This document shows, in pieces, positions 1 through 10,346 of a stretch of DNA of 64,000 nt. The stretch spans positions 1,047,301-1,111,300 of the forward strand of contig NZ_LMQR01000001.1 in the NCBI RefSeq assembly GCF_001424645.1, read 5' to 3'. A model generated the notes under the pieces. That model made no database searches. It worked only from the letters and a program-made list of their open reading frames with translations, and was not told the origin of the DNA. The position numbers and the translations under genes are program-made. How positions within the stretch are numbered: position 1 is the stretch's first letter; every line of letters starts with the position of its first letter. This DNA is from Frigoribacterium sp. Leaf415. Its GTDB lineage: Bacteria > Actinomycetota > Actinomycetes > Actinomycetales > Microbacteriaceae.

Positions 1-344
1 GGCACCGCGCCCTGGTCGGCACGGGCGTCTCCATCGCCCTGCCCGACGGTTTCGCCGCGTTCGTCATGCCCCGTAGCGGACTGGCCGCGAAGCACGGCAT
101 CACCGTCGTGAACGCCCCGGGTACGGTCGACGCCGGCTACCGCGGCGAGATCAAGGTCTCGCTGCTGAACACCGACCTCGAGGCCGAGCACCACGTCGCC
201 GTCGGCGACAAGATCGCCCAACTCGTCATCATGCCGGTCGTCCGCGCGACCTTCGTCCCCGTCGCGACGCTCCCCGAGAGCGTGCGAGGGGCCGACGGGC
301 ACGGCTCCACCGGATACGCACACAACCCAGGAGGCACCGCGTGA
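1..344 (+). CDS. dut: dUTP diphosphatase, 3' part (5' end outside window)
   Basis: Hydrolyses dUTP to dUMP and pyrophosphate, keeping uracil out of DNA and supplying dUMP for thymidylate. The reading frame is open from base 3, giving about 113 residues of the homotrimeric family. Visible motifs: MPRSG (motif 2), NAPGTVDAGYRGEI with the catalytic Asp (motif 3), GDKIAQLVI (motif 4) and the flexible C-terminal GHGSTGY (motif 5) that closes over the nucleotide. The N-terminus lies before the window. The stop overlaps the GTG of the next gene by 4 bases (GTGA), so the two are probably coupled. Confidence 0.95.
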   Translation, partial: HRALVGTGVSIALPDGFAAFVMPRSGLAAKHGITVVNAPGTVDAGYRGEIKVSLLNTDLEAEHHVAVGDKIAQLVIMPVVRATFVPVATLPESVRGADGHGSTGYAHNPGGTA

Positions 345-1060
345 GGAAGTCCAAACGCCGCGAGCAAGAACTGGCCGCGGTCGAGATCGACGTCGAGTCG
401 GCGGACGTCGACGACGTCGAGATCGACATCGAGTCCCTCGACGACGCAGAGGTCGAGGTGTTCGACGACTCGAAGTCGGCACCCGAGGACCGTGCCGACG
501 TCGGCCCCCTGGACGAGACCGAGGCCAACCCCGTCCGTCCGTACGTCGACCTCGGTGGCGTCAAGATCCTGCCCCGAGAGGGGCTCCACCTCCGGCTCGA
601 GGTCGAAGAGGGAAGCAAGCGGGTCGTCGCCGTCGGCCTCGACTTCGCCAAGTCGACGCTGCAGGTGCAGCCGTTCGCCGCGCCGCGCACGACGGGTCTC
701 TGGAACGAGATCCGGGGGCAGATCAGCGAGCAGATCGAGAAGCAGGGCGGTACGACGGCCGAGGTCGTGGGGCCGTTCGGCCCCGAGGTCCGCGCCGAGA
801 TCCCGGTGATGGGTGGCGACCCCGGCACGACCAGGCGAGCGCGCTTCATCGGCGTCGACGGTCCTCGATGGTTCCTCCGCGGCGTCATCGCGGGCGACGC
901 GGCCCACGAGGGCGAGGCCGCGGAGAAGATCGAAGAGCTCTTCCGCAGCATCGTCGTGGTCCGCGGAACGACCCCCATGCCTCCGCGCGAGCTGATCCCG
1001 TTGGCCATGCCGAAGGCCGGCCCGACCGACGCCCCGGGCACCACGCCCTCGGTCGTCTGA
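341..1060 (+). CDS. DUF3710 family protein
   Basis: Conserved actinobacterial protein of unknown function, 239 residues. The first 60 or so residues are strongly acidic and low in complexity (runs such as VEIDVESADVDDVEIDIES); the remainder is a globular domain typical of DUF3710, including GGVKILPREGLHLRLEVEE. No signal peptide or membrane segment. It starts at a GTG overlapping the dut stop, and dut followed by DUF3710 is a standard actinobacterial order. The function cannot be inferred from sequence. Confidence 0.9.
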   Translation: MRKSKRREQELAAVEIDVESADVDDVEIDIESLDDAEVEVFDDSKSAPEDRADVGPLDETEANPVRPYVDLGGVKILPREGLHLRLEVEEGSKRVVAVGLDFAKSTLQVQPFAAPRTTGLWNEIRGQISEQIEKQGGTTAEVVGPFGPEVRAEIPVMGGDPGTTRRARFIGVDGPRWFLRGVIAGDAAHEGEAAEKIEELFRSIVVVRGTTPMPPRELIPLAMPKAGPTDAPGTTPSVV

Positions 1061-1066
1061 CCCGAC

Positions 1067-1825
1067 GTGTCCGCGTCCGACGAGCGGCCCGACCCGGCTG
1101 ATCCGTCGCCGCTCGACGACCCCCGGGTGTCGCTCGCGGCTCAGTTGCAGGCCGCCGCCCGGCGGGCCGGCATCGGCCAGGTCGCCCCCGGCGAGGTGCC
1201 CACGGCGGCTGCGCTGCTGACGGCGATCGGTGGGGTGCGCGGGCTCGTCGAGTCCATCGTCCCCGGCCTCGGCTTCGTGGTCGTCTACACGATCACCCGC
1301 GACGTCGTGCCGTCGGTCCTCATCCCGTTGGTCCTGGCCGTGGCATTCGTCGTCGCTCGGGCCGTCCAGCGTGGCCCGGTCGCCCAGGCACTCGCCGGCG
1401 TCTTCGGCATCGCCCTCTCCGCGGGGATCGCGCTGCTCTCCGGCCGGGCCGAGAACAACTTCGTCCCCGGGCTGCTCATCAACGCCGCTTCGCTCGCCGC
1501 CATGCTGGTCAGCATCGCCGTGCGCTGGCCCCTCATCGGCATCGTGGTGGGACTCCTCACGAACGAGGGCACGGGTTGGCGGGCCGATCGGGCGAAAAGG
1601 CGCGTCCTCGTCCTGGCCACGTGGTTGTGGGCCGGGCTCTTCGCCGCACGCCTCGCCGTCCAGGTGCCCCTCTGGCTTGCCGGTGACGTGGCGCTGCTCG
1701 GCACGCTCAAACTCGTCATGGGCGTTCCCCTGTACGCCGGGCTGCTCTGGGTGACCTGGCTCCTCGTCCGGACGGTCTATCGAGGACGCGAGGCGGCGGA
1801 CGACGCGCGGGGCCCCTCGGCCTGA
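1067..1825 (+). CDS. DUF3159 family membrane protein
   Basis: Polytopic membrane protein of 252 residues. After a hydrophilic N-terminus of about 55 residues come roughly six hydrophobic stretches, starting near GLVESIVPGLGFVVVYTI and ending near VPLYAGLLWVTWLLV, separated by short charged loops. This matches the actinobacterial DUF3159 family, found next to DUF3710 genes. It starts at GTG six bases after the DUF3710 stop, so it is the likely last gene of the dut transcript. Role unknown; no transport or catalytic motif was recognised. Confidence 0.85.
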   Translation: MSASDERPDPADPSPLDDPRVSLAAQLQAAARRAGIGQVAPGEVPTAAALLTAIGGVRGLVESIVPGLGFVVVYTITRDVVPSVLIPLVLAVAFVVARAVQRGPVAQALAGVFGIALSAGIALLSGRAENNFVPGLLINAASLAAMLVSIAVRWPLIGIVVGLLTNEGTGWRADRAKRRVLVLATWLWAGLFAARLAVQVPLWLAGDVALLGTLKLVMGVPLYAGLLWVTWLLVRTVYRGREAADDARGPSA

Positions 1826-1847
1826 CCCGCGCCTCCTGGTGCTATGT

Positions 1848-1869
1848 TTTGTCTCGACATCGAGACAAA
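1848..1869. promoter_or_regulatory. palindromic operator candidate upstream of acnA
   Basis: Perfect 10-bp arms TTTGTCTCGA and TCGAGACAAA around a CA spacer, 108 bases before the acnA start. A TATGTT hexamer lies just before it and a TAGGCT hexamer at 1905-1910, so the palindrome either overlaps or precedes the acnA promoter. The shape is that of a dimeric repressor site; the regulator is not identifiable from this window. Confidence 0.5.
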
Positions 1870-1976
1870 CCGCTGGGATCGGCCCCGGGGACACCCCGCG
1901 GACTTAGGCTGACCTCGCTGGTGGGCGTCGCGCGCACCGGCCAAGATGAGGGCGTAGTCAGCAAGGGAGACGGCAC

Positions 1977-4793
<2,817 letters not shown>

Positions 4794-4815
4794 TCGACAG
4801 AACCCGCACCGACCA

Positions 4816-4850
4816 GACCCCCGGACGATCACCCGCATCGTCCGGGGGTC
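4816..4850 (+). terminator. acnA terminator
   Basis: Perfect 14-bp stem (GACCCCCGGACGAT and its complement) with a 7-base loop, 22 bases after the acnA stop. There is no clear T run, as is common in high-GC genomes. Confidence 0.8.
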
Positions 4851-4877
4851 GTACGGCGTTCTCGCCGGTCGCGTGCC

Positions 4878-4883
4878 TAGACT
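4878..4883 (+). promoter_or_regulatory. -10 box of the dxs promoter
   Basis: TAGACT, a good actinobacterial -10. It lies 37 bases before the chosen dxs ATG and exactly 6 bases before another ATG at 4890 that is out of frame with dxs. No clear -35 is visible. Confidence 0.55.
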
Positions 4884-4889
4884 GGCGGG

Positions 4890-4955
4890 ATGCCCGAGAG
4901 GGCCGAAAGGGAAGGCCAGCATGAGCCTGTTGCAGACGATCACGGGGCCTCGTGA
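4890..4955 (+). other. possible leaderless micro-ORF overlapping the dxs start
   Basis: An ATG six bases after the TAGACT -10 opens a 21-codon frame that ends in TGA at 4953-4955, inside dxs and out of frame with it. If transcription starts at that A, the micro-ORF would be read without a leader and ribosomes would cross the dxs ribosome binding site and start. It may equally be chance. Confidence 0.2.
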
Positions 4956-6867
4956 CCTCGACCGCCTGACGAACGAACAGATGGTCGAACTGGCCGCCGA
5001 CATCCGCCGGTTCCTGGTCACCGAGGTGTCGAAGACCGGGGGCCATCTCGGGCCGAACCTGGGCGTCGTCGAACTGACGTTGGCCATGCACCGTGTCTTC
5101 CACTCGCCACACGACGCCTTCGTCTTCGACACCGGCCACCAGTCGTACGTCCACAAACTCCTCACCGGTCGGCAGGACTTCTCCGCGCTCCGCCTCCGGG
5201 GCGGTCTCGCCGGCTACCCGCAGCGGTCAGAGTCCGAGCACGACATCGTCGAGAGTTCACACGCCTCGAGTTCTCTCTCGTGGGCCGACGGCATCTCCCG
5301 CGCGTTCCAGCTCACCGGCCGCGACGACCGGCACGTCGTGGCCGTCGTGGGCGACGGCGCGTTGACCGGGGGCATGACGTGGGAGGCCCTGAACAACATC
5401 AGCGACGACAACGACCGCCGTCTCACCATCGTCGTGAACGACAACGGCCGGTCGTACGCCCCCACCATCGGCGGCATGGCCCGCTTCCTCAACACCGTCC
5501 GCACCCGCCAGGCCTACCGTGAGCTCCACGTCGGCAGCCGCGCCGTCTTCGACCGGCTCGGACACCCGGGTCGCGCCGTCTACCGCGGTGTCCGGGGTGG
5601 ACTGCACGGTTTCCTGAGCCGGTTCACCAACAACGAAGCGCTCTACTCGAACCTCGACATCAAATACATCGGGCCAGTCGACGGCCACGACCAGGTGGCG
5701 ATGGAAGAAGCCCTCCTCCAGGCGAAGAACTACGGCGCCCCCGTGATCGTGCACGCGATCACCGAGAAGGGCCGGGGGTTCGATCCGGCTCGCGCCGACG
5801 TGGCCGACCAGTTCCACGCGGTCGGGCAGATCGATCCCGAGACGGGAGAGCCCCTCGAGACGGCCACCTCGCCGTCGTGGACGTCGGTCTTCGCCGACGA
5901 GATCGTCGACATCGCCGAGCACGACGAGAAGGTCGTCGGCATCACGGCCGCGATGCTGCGTCCCGTGGGCCTGCACAAGCTCGCCGAGCGGTTCCCGAAG
6001 CGCGTCTTCGACGTCGGCATCGCCGAACAGCACGCGGTGACGAGCGCTGCGGGTCTGGCGTTCGGCGGCCTCCACCCCGTCGTCGCTTTGTACGCGACCT
6101 TCGTGAACCGCGCCTTCGACCAGGTGTTGATGGATGTCGCCCTCCACCGGGCGGGGGTCACGTTCGTCCTCGACCGGGCCGGCGTCACCGGGCCGGACGG
6201 TCCGAGCCACCACGGCATGTGGGACCTTGCGCTGCTGCAGATCGTGCCGCACATCCGGTTGGCTGCACCCCGCGATGCGACACGCCTCCGCGAAGAACTC
6301 CGGGAGGCCGTCGCGGTCGACGACGCTCCCACCGTCATCCGGTTCTCCAAGGGCGCCGTCGGCGTCGAACACGAAGCCGTCGAACGTCTCGAGGACGGTG
6401 TCGAGGTGCTGCGTCGCGCGGGGCACGACGACGTCCTCATCGTCTGCGTCGGCCCGATGGCCGGGATCGGACTCGAGGTCGCCGAACGGCTGGAGGCCCA
6501 GGGCATCGGTGCCACGGTCGTCGATCCGCGATGGGTCGTCCCCGTGCCGGGGAGCATCATCGAACTCGCTGCGAACCACCGACTCGTCATCACGATCGAG
6601 GACGGAGTCCGGGTCGGCGGGATCGGCACCCGAGTGCGGCAGGACCTCCGGGGCGCAGGCGTCGACACGGCCGTGACCGAGCTGGGTCTGCCCGACGAGT
6701 TCCTCCAGCACGGGTCCCGGGCCGAGATCCTCGAAGAGGCCGGCCTCACCCCGCAGCACATCGCTCGCGACGTCGTGGCCCAGGTGCTCGGAAGTCGCAT
6801 CCCCGTCGCGAGGCCCCTGGACGAGACCGCCGCCGCGACGAGGCACGAGGACGCCCGACACGACTGA
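4921..6867 (+). CDS. dxs: 1-deoxy-D-xylulose-5-phosphate synthase
   Basis: Thiamine-diphosphate enzyme that condenses pyruvate and glyceraldehyde 3-phosphate, the first committed step of the MEP isoprenoid pathway. 648 residues from ATG 4921, chosen because GGGAAGG precedes it and MSLLQTITGPRDL matches the family N-terminus; the frame is open further upstream. The ThDP motif GDGALTGGMTWEALNN starts near residue 144, and the pyrimidine domain contains VLDRAGVTGPDGPSHHGMWD near 416. The C-terminal transketolase domain is complete. It has its own promoter and a terminator. Confidence 0.97.
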   Translation: MSLLQTITGPRDLDRLTNEQMVELAADIRRFLVTEVSKTGGHLGPNLGVVELTLAMHRVFHSPHDAFVFDTGHQSYVHKLLTGRQDFSALRLRGGLAGYPQRSESEHDIVESSHASSSLSWADGISRAFQLTGRDDRHVVAVVGDGALTGGMTWEALNNISDDNDRRLTIVVNDNGRSYAPTIGGMARFLNTVRTRQAYRELHVGSRAVFDRLGHPGRAVYRGVRGGLHGFLSRFTNNEALYSNLDIKYIGPVDGHDQVAMEEALLQAKNYGAPVIVHAITEKGRGFDPARADVADQFHAVGQIDPETGEPLETATSPSWTSVFADEIVDIAEHDEKVVGITAAMLRPVGLHKLAERFPKRVFDVGIAEQHAVTSAAGLAFGGLHPVVALYATFVNRAFDQVLMDVALHRAGVTFVLDRAGVTGPDGPSHHGMWDLALLQIVPHIRLAAPRDATRLREELREAVAVDDAPTVIRFSKGAVGVEHEAVERLEDGVEVLRRAGHDDVLIVCVGPMAGIGLEVAERLEAQGIGATVVDPRWVVPVPGSIIELAANHRLVITIEDGVRVGGIGTRVRQDLRGAGVDTAVTELGLPDEFLQHGSRAEILEEAGLTPQHIARDVVAQVLGSRIPVARPLDETAAATRHEDARHD

Positions 6868-6896
6868 GTCCCGGTGCGGTGGCACACCACACCGAT

Positions 6897-6942
6897 CGAC
6901 GTCGAACGCCCCGTCTCGTCCGAGACGGGGCGTTCGACGTCG
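6897..6942. terminator. bidirectional terminator between dxs and the fadB-like gene
   Basis: Perfect 22-bp inverted repeat (6897-6918 and 6921-6942) with only TC between the arms. It lies in the 80-base gap between convergent genes and ends five bases before the fadB-like stop, so it can serve both strands. Confidence 0.8.
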
Positions 6943-6947
6943 ATGGG

Positions 6948-9071
6948 CTACTCGACGCCGCGGATGGCCGGCTCGTGGAAGTCGCGACCGCGGACGCGCC
7001 GTGAGGCTCCGACGCGATCGAGGTACGGCGTGACCCCGCCCATCTGGAACGGGTACCCGGCTCCGAGGATCAAGCAGAGATCGATGTCCTCGGCGGCGGC
7101 GACCACGTGGTCGTCGAGCATGCGACCGACCTCGTCGGCGAGGCCGTCCTCGATGCGGATGCGCAGCTCGTCGTCGGTGAGTGCCGTGCCCGGCCCGGCG
7201 GCGAGGGCGACGGCCTTCTTGTCGAACCCCTTGCGACGGCCCTTCGAGTCCCGCTCGAAGATGGTGCCGTGCTCGGCCAGACGGTGCAGTCCCTCGCTGG
7301 CGAAGAACCGGTCGGGGAACGCGGCGTGGTGGGTGTCGAGCACGTGCGCCCCGACGGTCAGTCCCACCAGCTCGAGCAGCTCGAACGGCGTCATCGGCAG
7401 GCCGAACGGGGCGGTCGCTCGATCGACCACCTCGAACGGCGTCCCCGTCTCGACGGCGTGCATGGCCTCGCCCAGCAACTTGGCCAGGAGGCGGTTGACC
7501 ACGAAACCAGGGGTGTCGGCCGTGATGACGGCGTTCTTCCGGAGGGCCTTCGCCGTCACCATCGCCGTGCTGAGCGTCTCGTCATCCGTCGCCGGTGTCT
7601 TGACGACCTCGACGAGGGGCATCACCGCGACCGGATTGAAGAAGTGGAACCCGACCAGGCGCTCGGGATGCGCGAGGCGCGCCCCGATCTGCTCGACGCT
7701 CAGCGACGAGGTGTTGGTCGCCAGCACCGTGGTGTCCGAGACGACGGCCTCGACGTTCGCGAACACCTCTTGCTTGACCGACAGCTCTTCGAAGACTGCT
7801 TCGATGACCCAGTCGGCGTCGGCGAAGTCGGCGAGGTCGGTCGTGCCCGTGATCAGCGCCTTGAGGCGGTTGGACTCGTCGCGCGAGATGCGCCCCTTGC
7901 CCTGCAACTCGTCGATCTCGCCTCTGATGCGGGCGAGCGCCGAGTCGACCCGGGCCTGGTCGAGGTCGGTGATGACGACCGGGACGCGCAGGCGCCGGAC
8001 GAAGAGCAGGGCGAACTGGCTCGCCATGAGGCCGGCACCGACGACGCCCACCTTGCCGATCTTTCGGGCGAGGTCGGGGGAGGGGGCTCCGGCGGGCTTC
8101 TTGGCGCGCTTCTGGACGAGGTCGAAGGCGTACATGCTCGCGTGGAACTGGTCGCCCGCCACGAGGTCGGCCAGTGCTTCGTCCTCCGCCGCGAAGCCGG
8201 TCGCCCGGTCGGTGTTCTTCGCGGCCTTGAGCAGGTCGAGTGCGGCATAGGGCGATTTCGCGACGGTGCCGATCTTGGACTCGAGCGACTTGCGCGCCAC
8301 CGAGATCGCGACGTCCCACTTGACCGCACGCTCGAGCTTGCCCGGGAGGTTCGGTCGCTTGACGGTGACGCGGCCGGTCAGCACCCCGTCGGCCCACCGG
8401 ATGCTGTCCTCGAGGAAGGACGCGGGGCCGAACATCACGTCGACGATGCCGAGTTCGAGCGCCTGGGCGGGCTGCAGCGTGCGGTTGTTCTTCAGGGGGT
8501 TCTCGATGACGACCTTGAGCGCGTTCTCTATGCCGATCAGGTTCGGCAACAGCCAGGCCCCTCCCCAGCCGGGGATGATGCCGAGGAAGACCTCGGGCAG
8601 GGCGATGGCCGCCGCCGACGAGTCGACCGTCCGGTAGTCGGCGTGCAGGCCGATCTCGACGCCGCCCCCGAGGGCGAGGCCGTTCACGAAGACGAAGGTG
8701 GGGACCGCGGCGTCGTGCAGCTTGCCGAGCACCGCGTGCCCGAGCCGGGCGAGTTCGCGGGCGACGTCGCGGCTGGGGATGGCGCTGACCTTGCTGAGGT
8801 CGGCGCCCGCCGCCAGGAAGTAGGGCTTGCCGGTGACGGCGATCGCCGCGATCTCACCTGAGGAGGCGCGGGTGCGGACGGCGTCGAGGGTCGCCCCGAA
8901 CTCGTGCAGCGTCGCCGGCCCCAGCGTGCTCGGCCGGGTGTGGTCGCGACCGTTGTCAAGGGTGATGAGGGCGAGGACGCCGCCGGAGGGCAACGGGACG
9001 TCGCGGACGTAGGAGTGCGTGACGACCTCGTCGGCCGACAGCTCGGTCAGTTGTTCGGTCGCCGAGCTCAT
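6948..9071 (-). CDS. 3-hydroxyacyl-CoA dehydrogenase / enoyl-CoA hydratase (FadB/FadJ type)
   Basis: Bifunctional beta-oxidation enzyme, 707 residues. The N-terminal crotonase domain has FLAAGADLSKV (near residue 85), NGLALGGGVEIGLHADYRT (oxyanion-hole region, near 125) and EVFLGIIPGWGGAWLLPN. The NAD-binding dehydrogenase domain begins with VGVVGAGLMASQ near 340, followed by HFFNPVAVMPLVEVV and a C-terminal helical domain. The ATG is chosen because it overlaps the thiolase stop (ATGA) and matches family length; the open frame extends further upstream. With the thiolase it forms a complete fatty-acid degradation module. Confidence 0.95.
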   Translation of the reverse strand: MSSATEQLTELSADEVVTHSYVRDVPLPSGGVLALITLDNGRDHTRPSTLGPATLHEFGATLDAVRTRASSGEIAAIAVTGKPYFLAAGADLSKVSAIPSRDVARELARLGHAVLGKLHDAAVPTFVFVNGLALGGGVEIGLHADYRTVDSSAAAIALPEVFLGIIPGWGGAWLLPNLIGIENALKVVIENPLKNNRTLQPAQALELGIVDVMFGPASFLEDSIRWADGVLTGRVTVKRPNLPGKLERAVKWDVAISVARKSLESKIGTVAKSPYAALDLLKAAKNTDRATGFAAEDEALADLVAGDQFHASMYAFDLVQKRAKKPAGAPSPDLARKIGKVGVVGAGLMASQFALLFVRRLRVPVVITDLDQARVDSALARIRGEIDELQGKGRISRDESNRLKALITGTTDLADFADADWVIEAVFEELSVKQEVFANVEAVVSDTTVLATNTSSLSVEQIGARLAHPERLVGFHFFNPVAVMPLVEVVKTPATDDETLSTAMVTAKALRKNAVITADTPGFVVNRLLAKLLGEAMHAVETGTPFEVVDRATAPFGLPMTPFELLELVGLTVGAHVLDTHHAAFPDRFFASEGLHRLAEHGTIFERDSKGRRKGFDKKAVALAAGPGTALTDDELRIRIEDGLADEVGRMLDDHVVAAAEDIDLCLILGAGYPFQMGGVTPYLDRVGASRRVRGRDFHEPAIRGVE

Positions 9072-10273
9072 GCGCGCGCCGCCTTCCGCGAGTAGTGGGG
9101 GTTCTCCCAGATGACGCTGCCGCCCTGGCCGAGGCCGATGCACATGGCCGTGAGGCCGTAGCGCACCTCGGGGTGCTGCTCGAACTGGCGGGCGAGCTGG
9201 ATCATGAGCCGCACGCCCGAGGACGCGAGGGGATGGCCCACGGCGATGGCACCACCCCAGGGATTCACGCGCGGGTCGTCGTCGTCGATGCCGAAGTGGT
9301 CGAGCAGGGAGAGGACCTGCACCGCGAACGCCTCGTTCAGCTCGAAGAGGCCGATGTCGTCGATCGAGAGCCCGGCCTTCCGGAGCGCCTTCTCGGTGGA
9401 CGGAACGGGGCCGATGCCCATGATCTCGGGCTCGACGCCGGCGAAGGCGAAGCTGACCAGGCGCATCTTGGGGGTGAGTCCGAGCTCTTTCGCCGCGGCG
9501 CCGGACGCCATCAGGCTGACCGTCGCCCCGTCGTTGAGTCCGGACGAGTTGCCGGCGGTGACGCGGCCGTGCGGCCGGAAGGGGGTCCGAAGCCCGGCCA
9601 GCCCCTCCATCGTGGTCTCGGGACGAGGGGCCTCGTCGCGCGTGGCCAACCCCCAGCCCTGATCCGTCCTGATCGCCACCGGGACGAGGTCGGGTTGGAT
9701 CTGGCCGGCGTCGTAGGCGGCCGCGAGTTTCTGTTGCGATCGCAGGGCGTAGCGGTCGGACCGCTCTTTGGTCAGCTGGGGGAACCGGTCGTGGATGCGC
9801 TCCGCGGTGTTGCCCATGTTCAGGGCCTCGCCGCTGACGAGCTTCTCGGCGACGAATCGGGGGTTCGGGTCGGCAGCGAACCCCATCGGGTGCCGACCCA
9901 TGTGCTCGACCCCGCCGGCGAGGGCGACGTCGTAGGCGCCGAAGGCGATGCCGCCGGCGACACTCGTCACGCTGGTCATGGCGCCGGCGCACATGCGGTC
10001 GATGGCGTACCCGGGCACGGACTGGGGAAGCCCCGCGAGCAGTGCCGTCGTGCGCCCCAGGGTGAGGCCCTGGTCGCCCTGCTGCGTCGTCGCCGCGATG
10101 GCGACGTCGTCGATGCGTTCGGGCGGGAGGGACGGATTGCGTTCGAGCAGACCCTTCATCGCCTTCACGACCAGGTCGTCGGCGCGGGTCTGCCAGTACA
10201 TGCCTTTGTCGCCGGCCCGCCCGAACGGGGTGCGTACCCCGTCGACGAACACGACATCGTTGCTCTCGGCCAC
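9068..10273 (-). CDS. acetyl-CoA C-acyltransferase (thiolase, FadA type)
   Basis: Thiolytic cleavage of 3-ketoacyl-CoA, the last step of a beta-oxidation round. 401 residues. Catalytic residues: Cys near 93 in DRMCAGAMTSV, His near 345 in GHPLASSG and Cys near 376 in AMCIGLGQGG; NEAFA is also present. The GTG start is set by GGAGG five bases upstream and by VVFVDGVRTPFGR at the N-terminus. It is the first gene of a two-gene operon with the FadB-like enzyme, under the promoter at 10303-10329. Confidence 0.95.
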   Translation of the reverse strand: MAESNDVVFVDGVRTPFGRAGDKGMYWQTRADDLVVKAMKGLLERNPSLPPERIDDVAIAATTQQGDQGLTLGRTTALLAGLPQSVPGYAIDRMCAGAMTSVTSVAGGIAFGAYDVALAGGVEHMGRHPMGFAADPNPRFVAEKLVSGEALNMGNTAERIHDRFPQLTKERSDRYALRSQQKLAAAYDAGQIQPDLVPVAIRTDQGWGLATRDEAPRPETTMEGLAGLRTPFRPHGRVTAGNSSGLNDGATVSLMASGAAAKELGLTPKMRLVSFAFAGVEPEIMGIGPVPSTEKALRKAGLSIDDIGLFELNEAFAVQVLSLLDHFGIDDDDPRVNPWGGAIAVGHPLASSGVRLMIQLARQFEQHPEVRYGLTAMCIGLGQGGSVIWENPHYSRKAARA

Positions 10274-10302
10274 ATTGCCTCCAGTGTCAGGATCTGGTCC
10301 CG

Positions 10303-10329
10303 ATCTTAGGGACGACACCGAGGGGTCAA
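10303..10329 (-). promoter_or_regulatory. promoter of the thiolase-fadB operon
   Basis: On the minus strand, TTGACC (10329-10324), a 15-base spacer and TAAGAT (10308-10303). The predicted start near 10296 gives a leader of about 23 bases carrying GGAGG. The spacer is slightly short. Confidence 0.5.
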
Positions 10330-10346
10330 GAATCGTTCGAGCAATC

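Noticed and set aside
1904..1918. TTAGGCTGACCT resembling a DtxR/IdeR iron box before acnA
   Set aside because: Only one half of the 19-bp consensus is matched; TAGGCT is better read as a -10 box.
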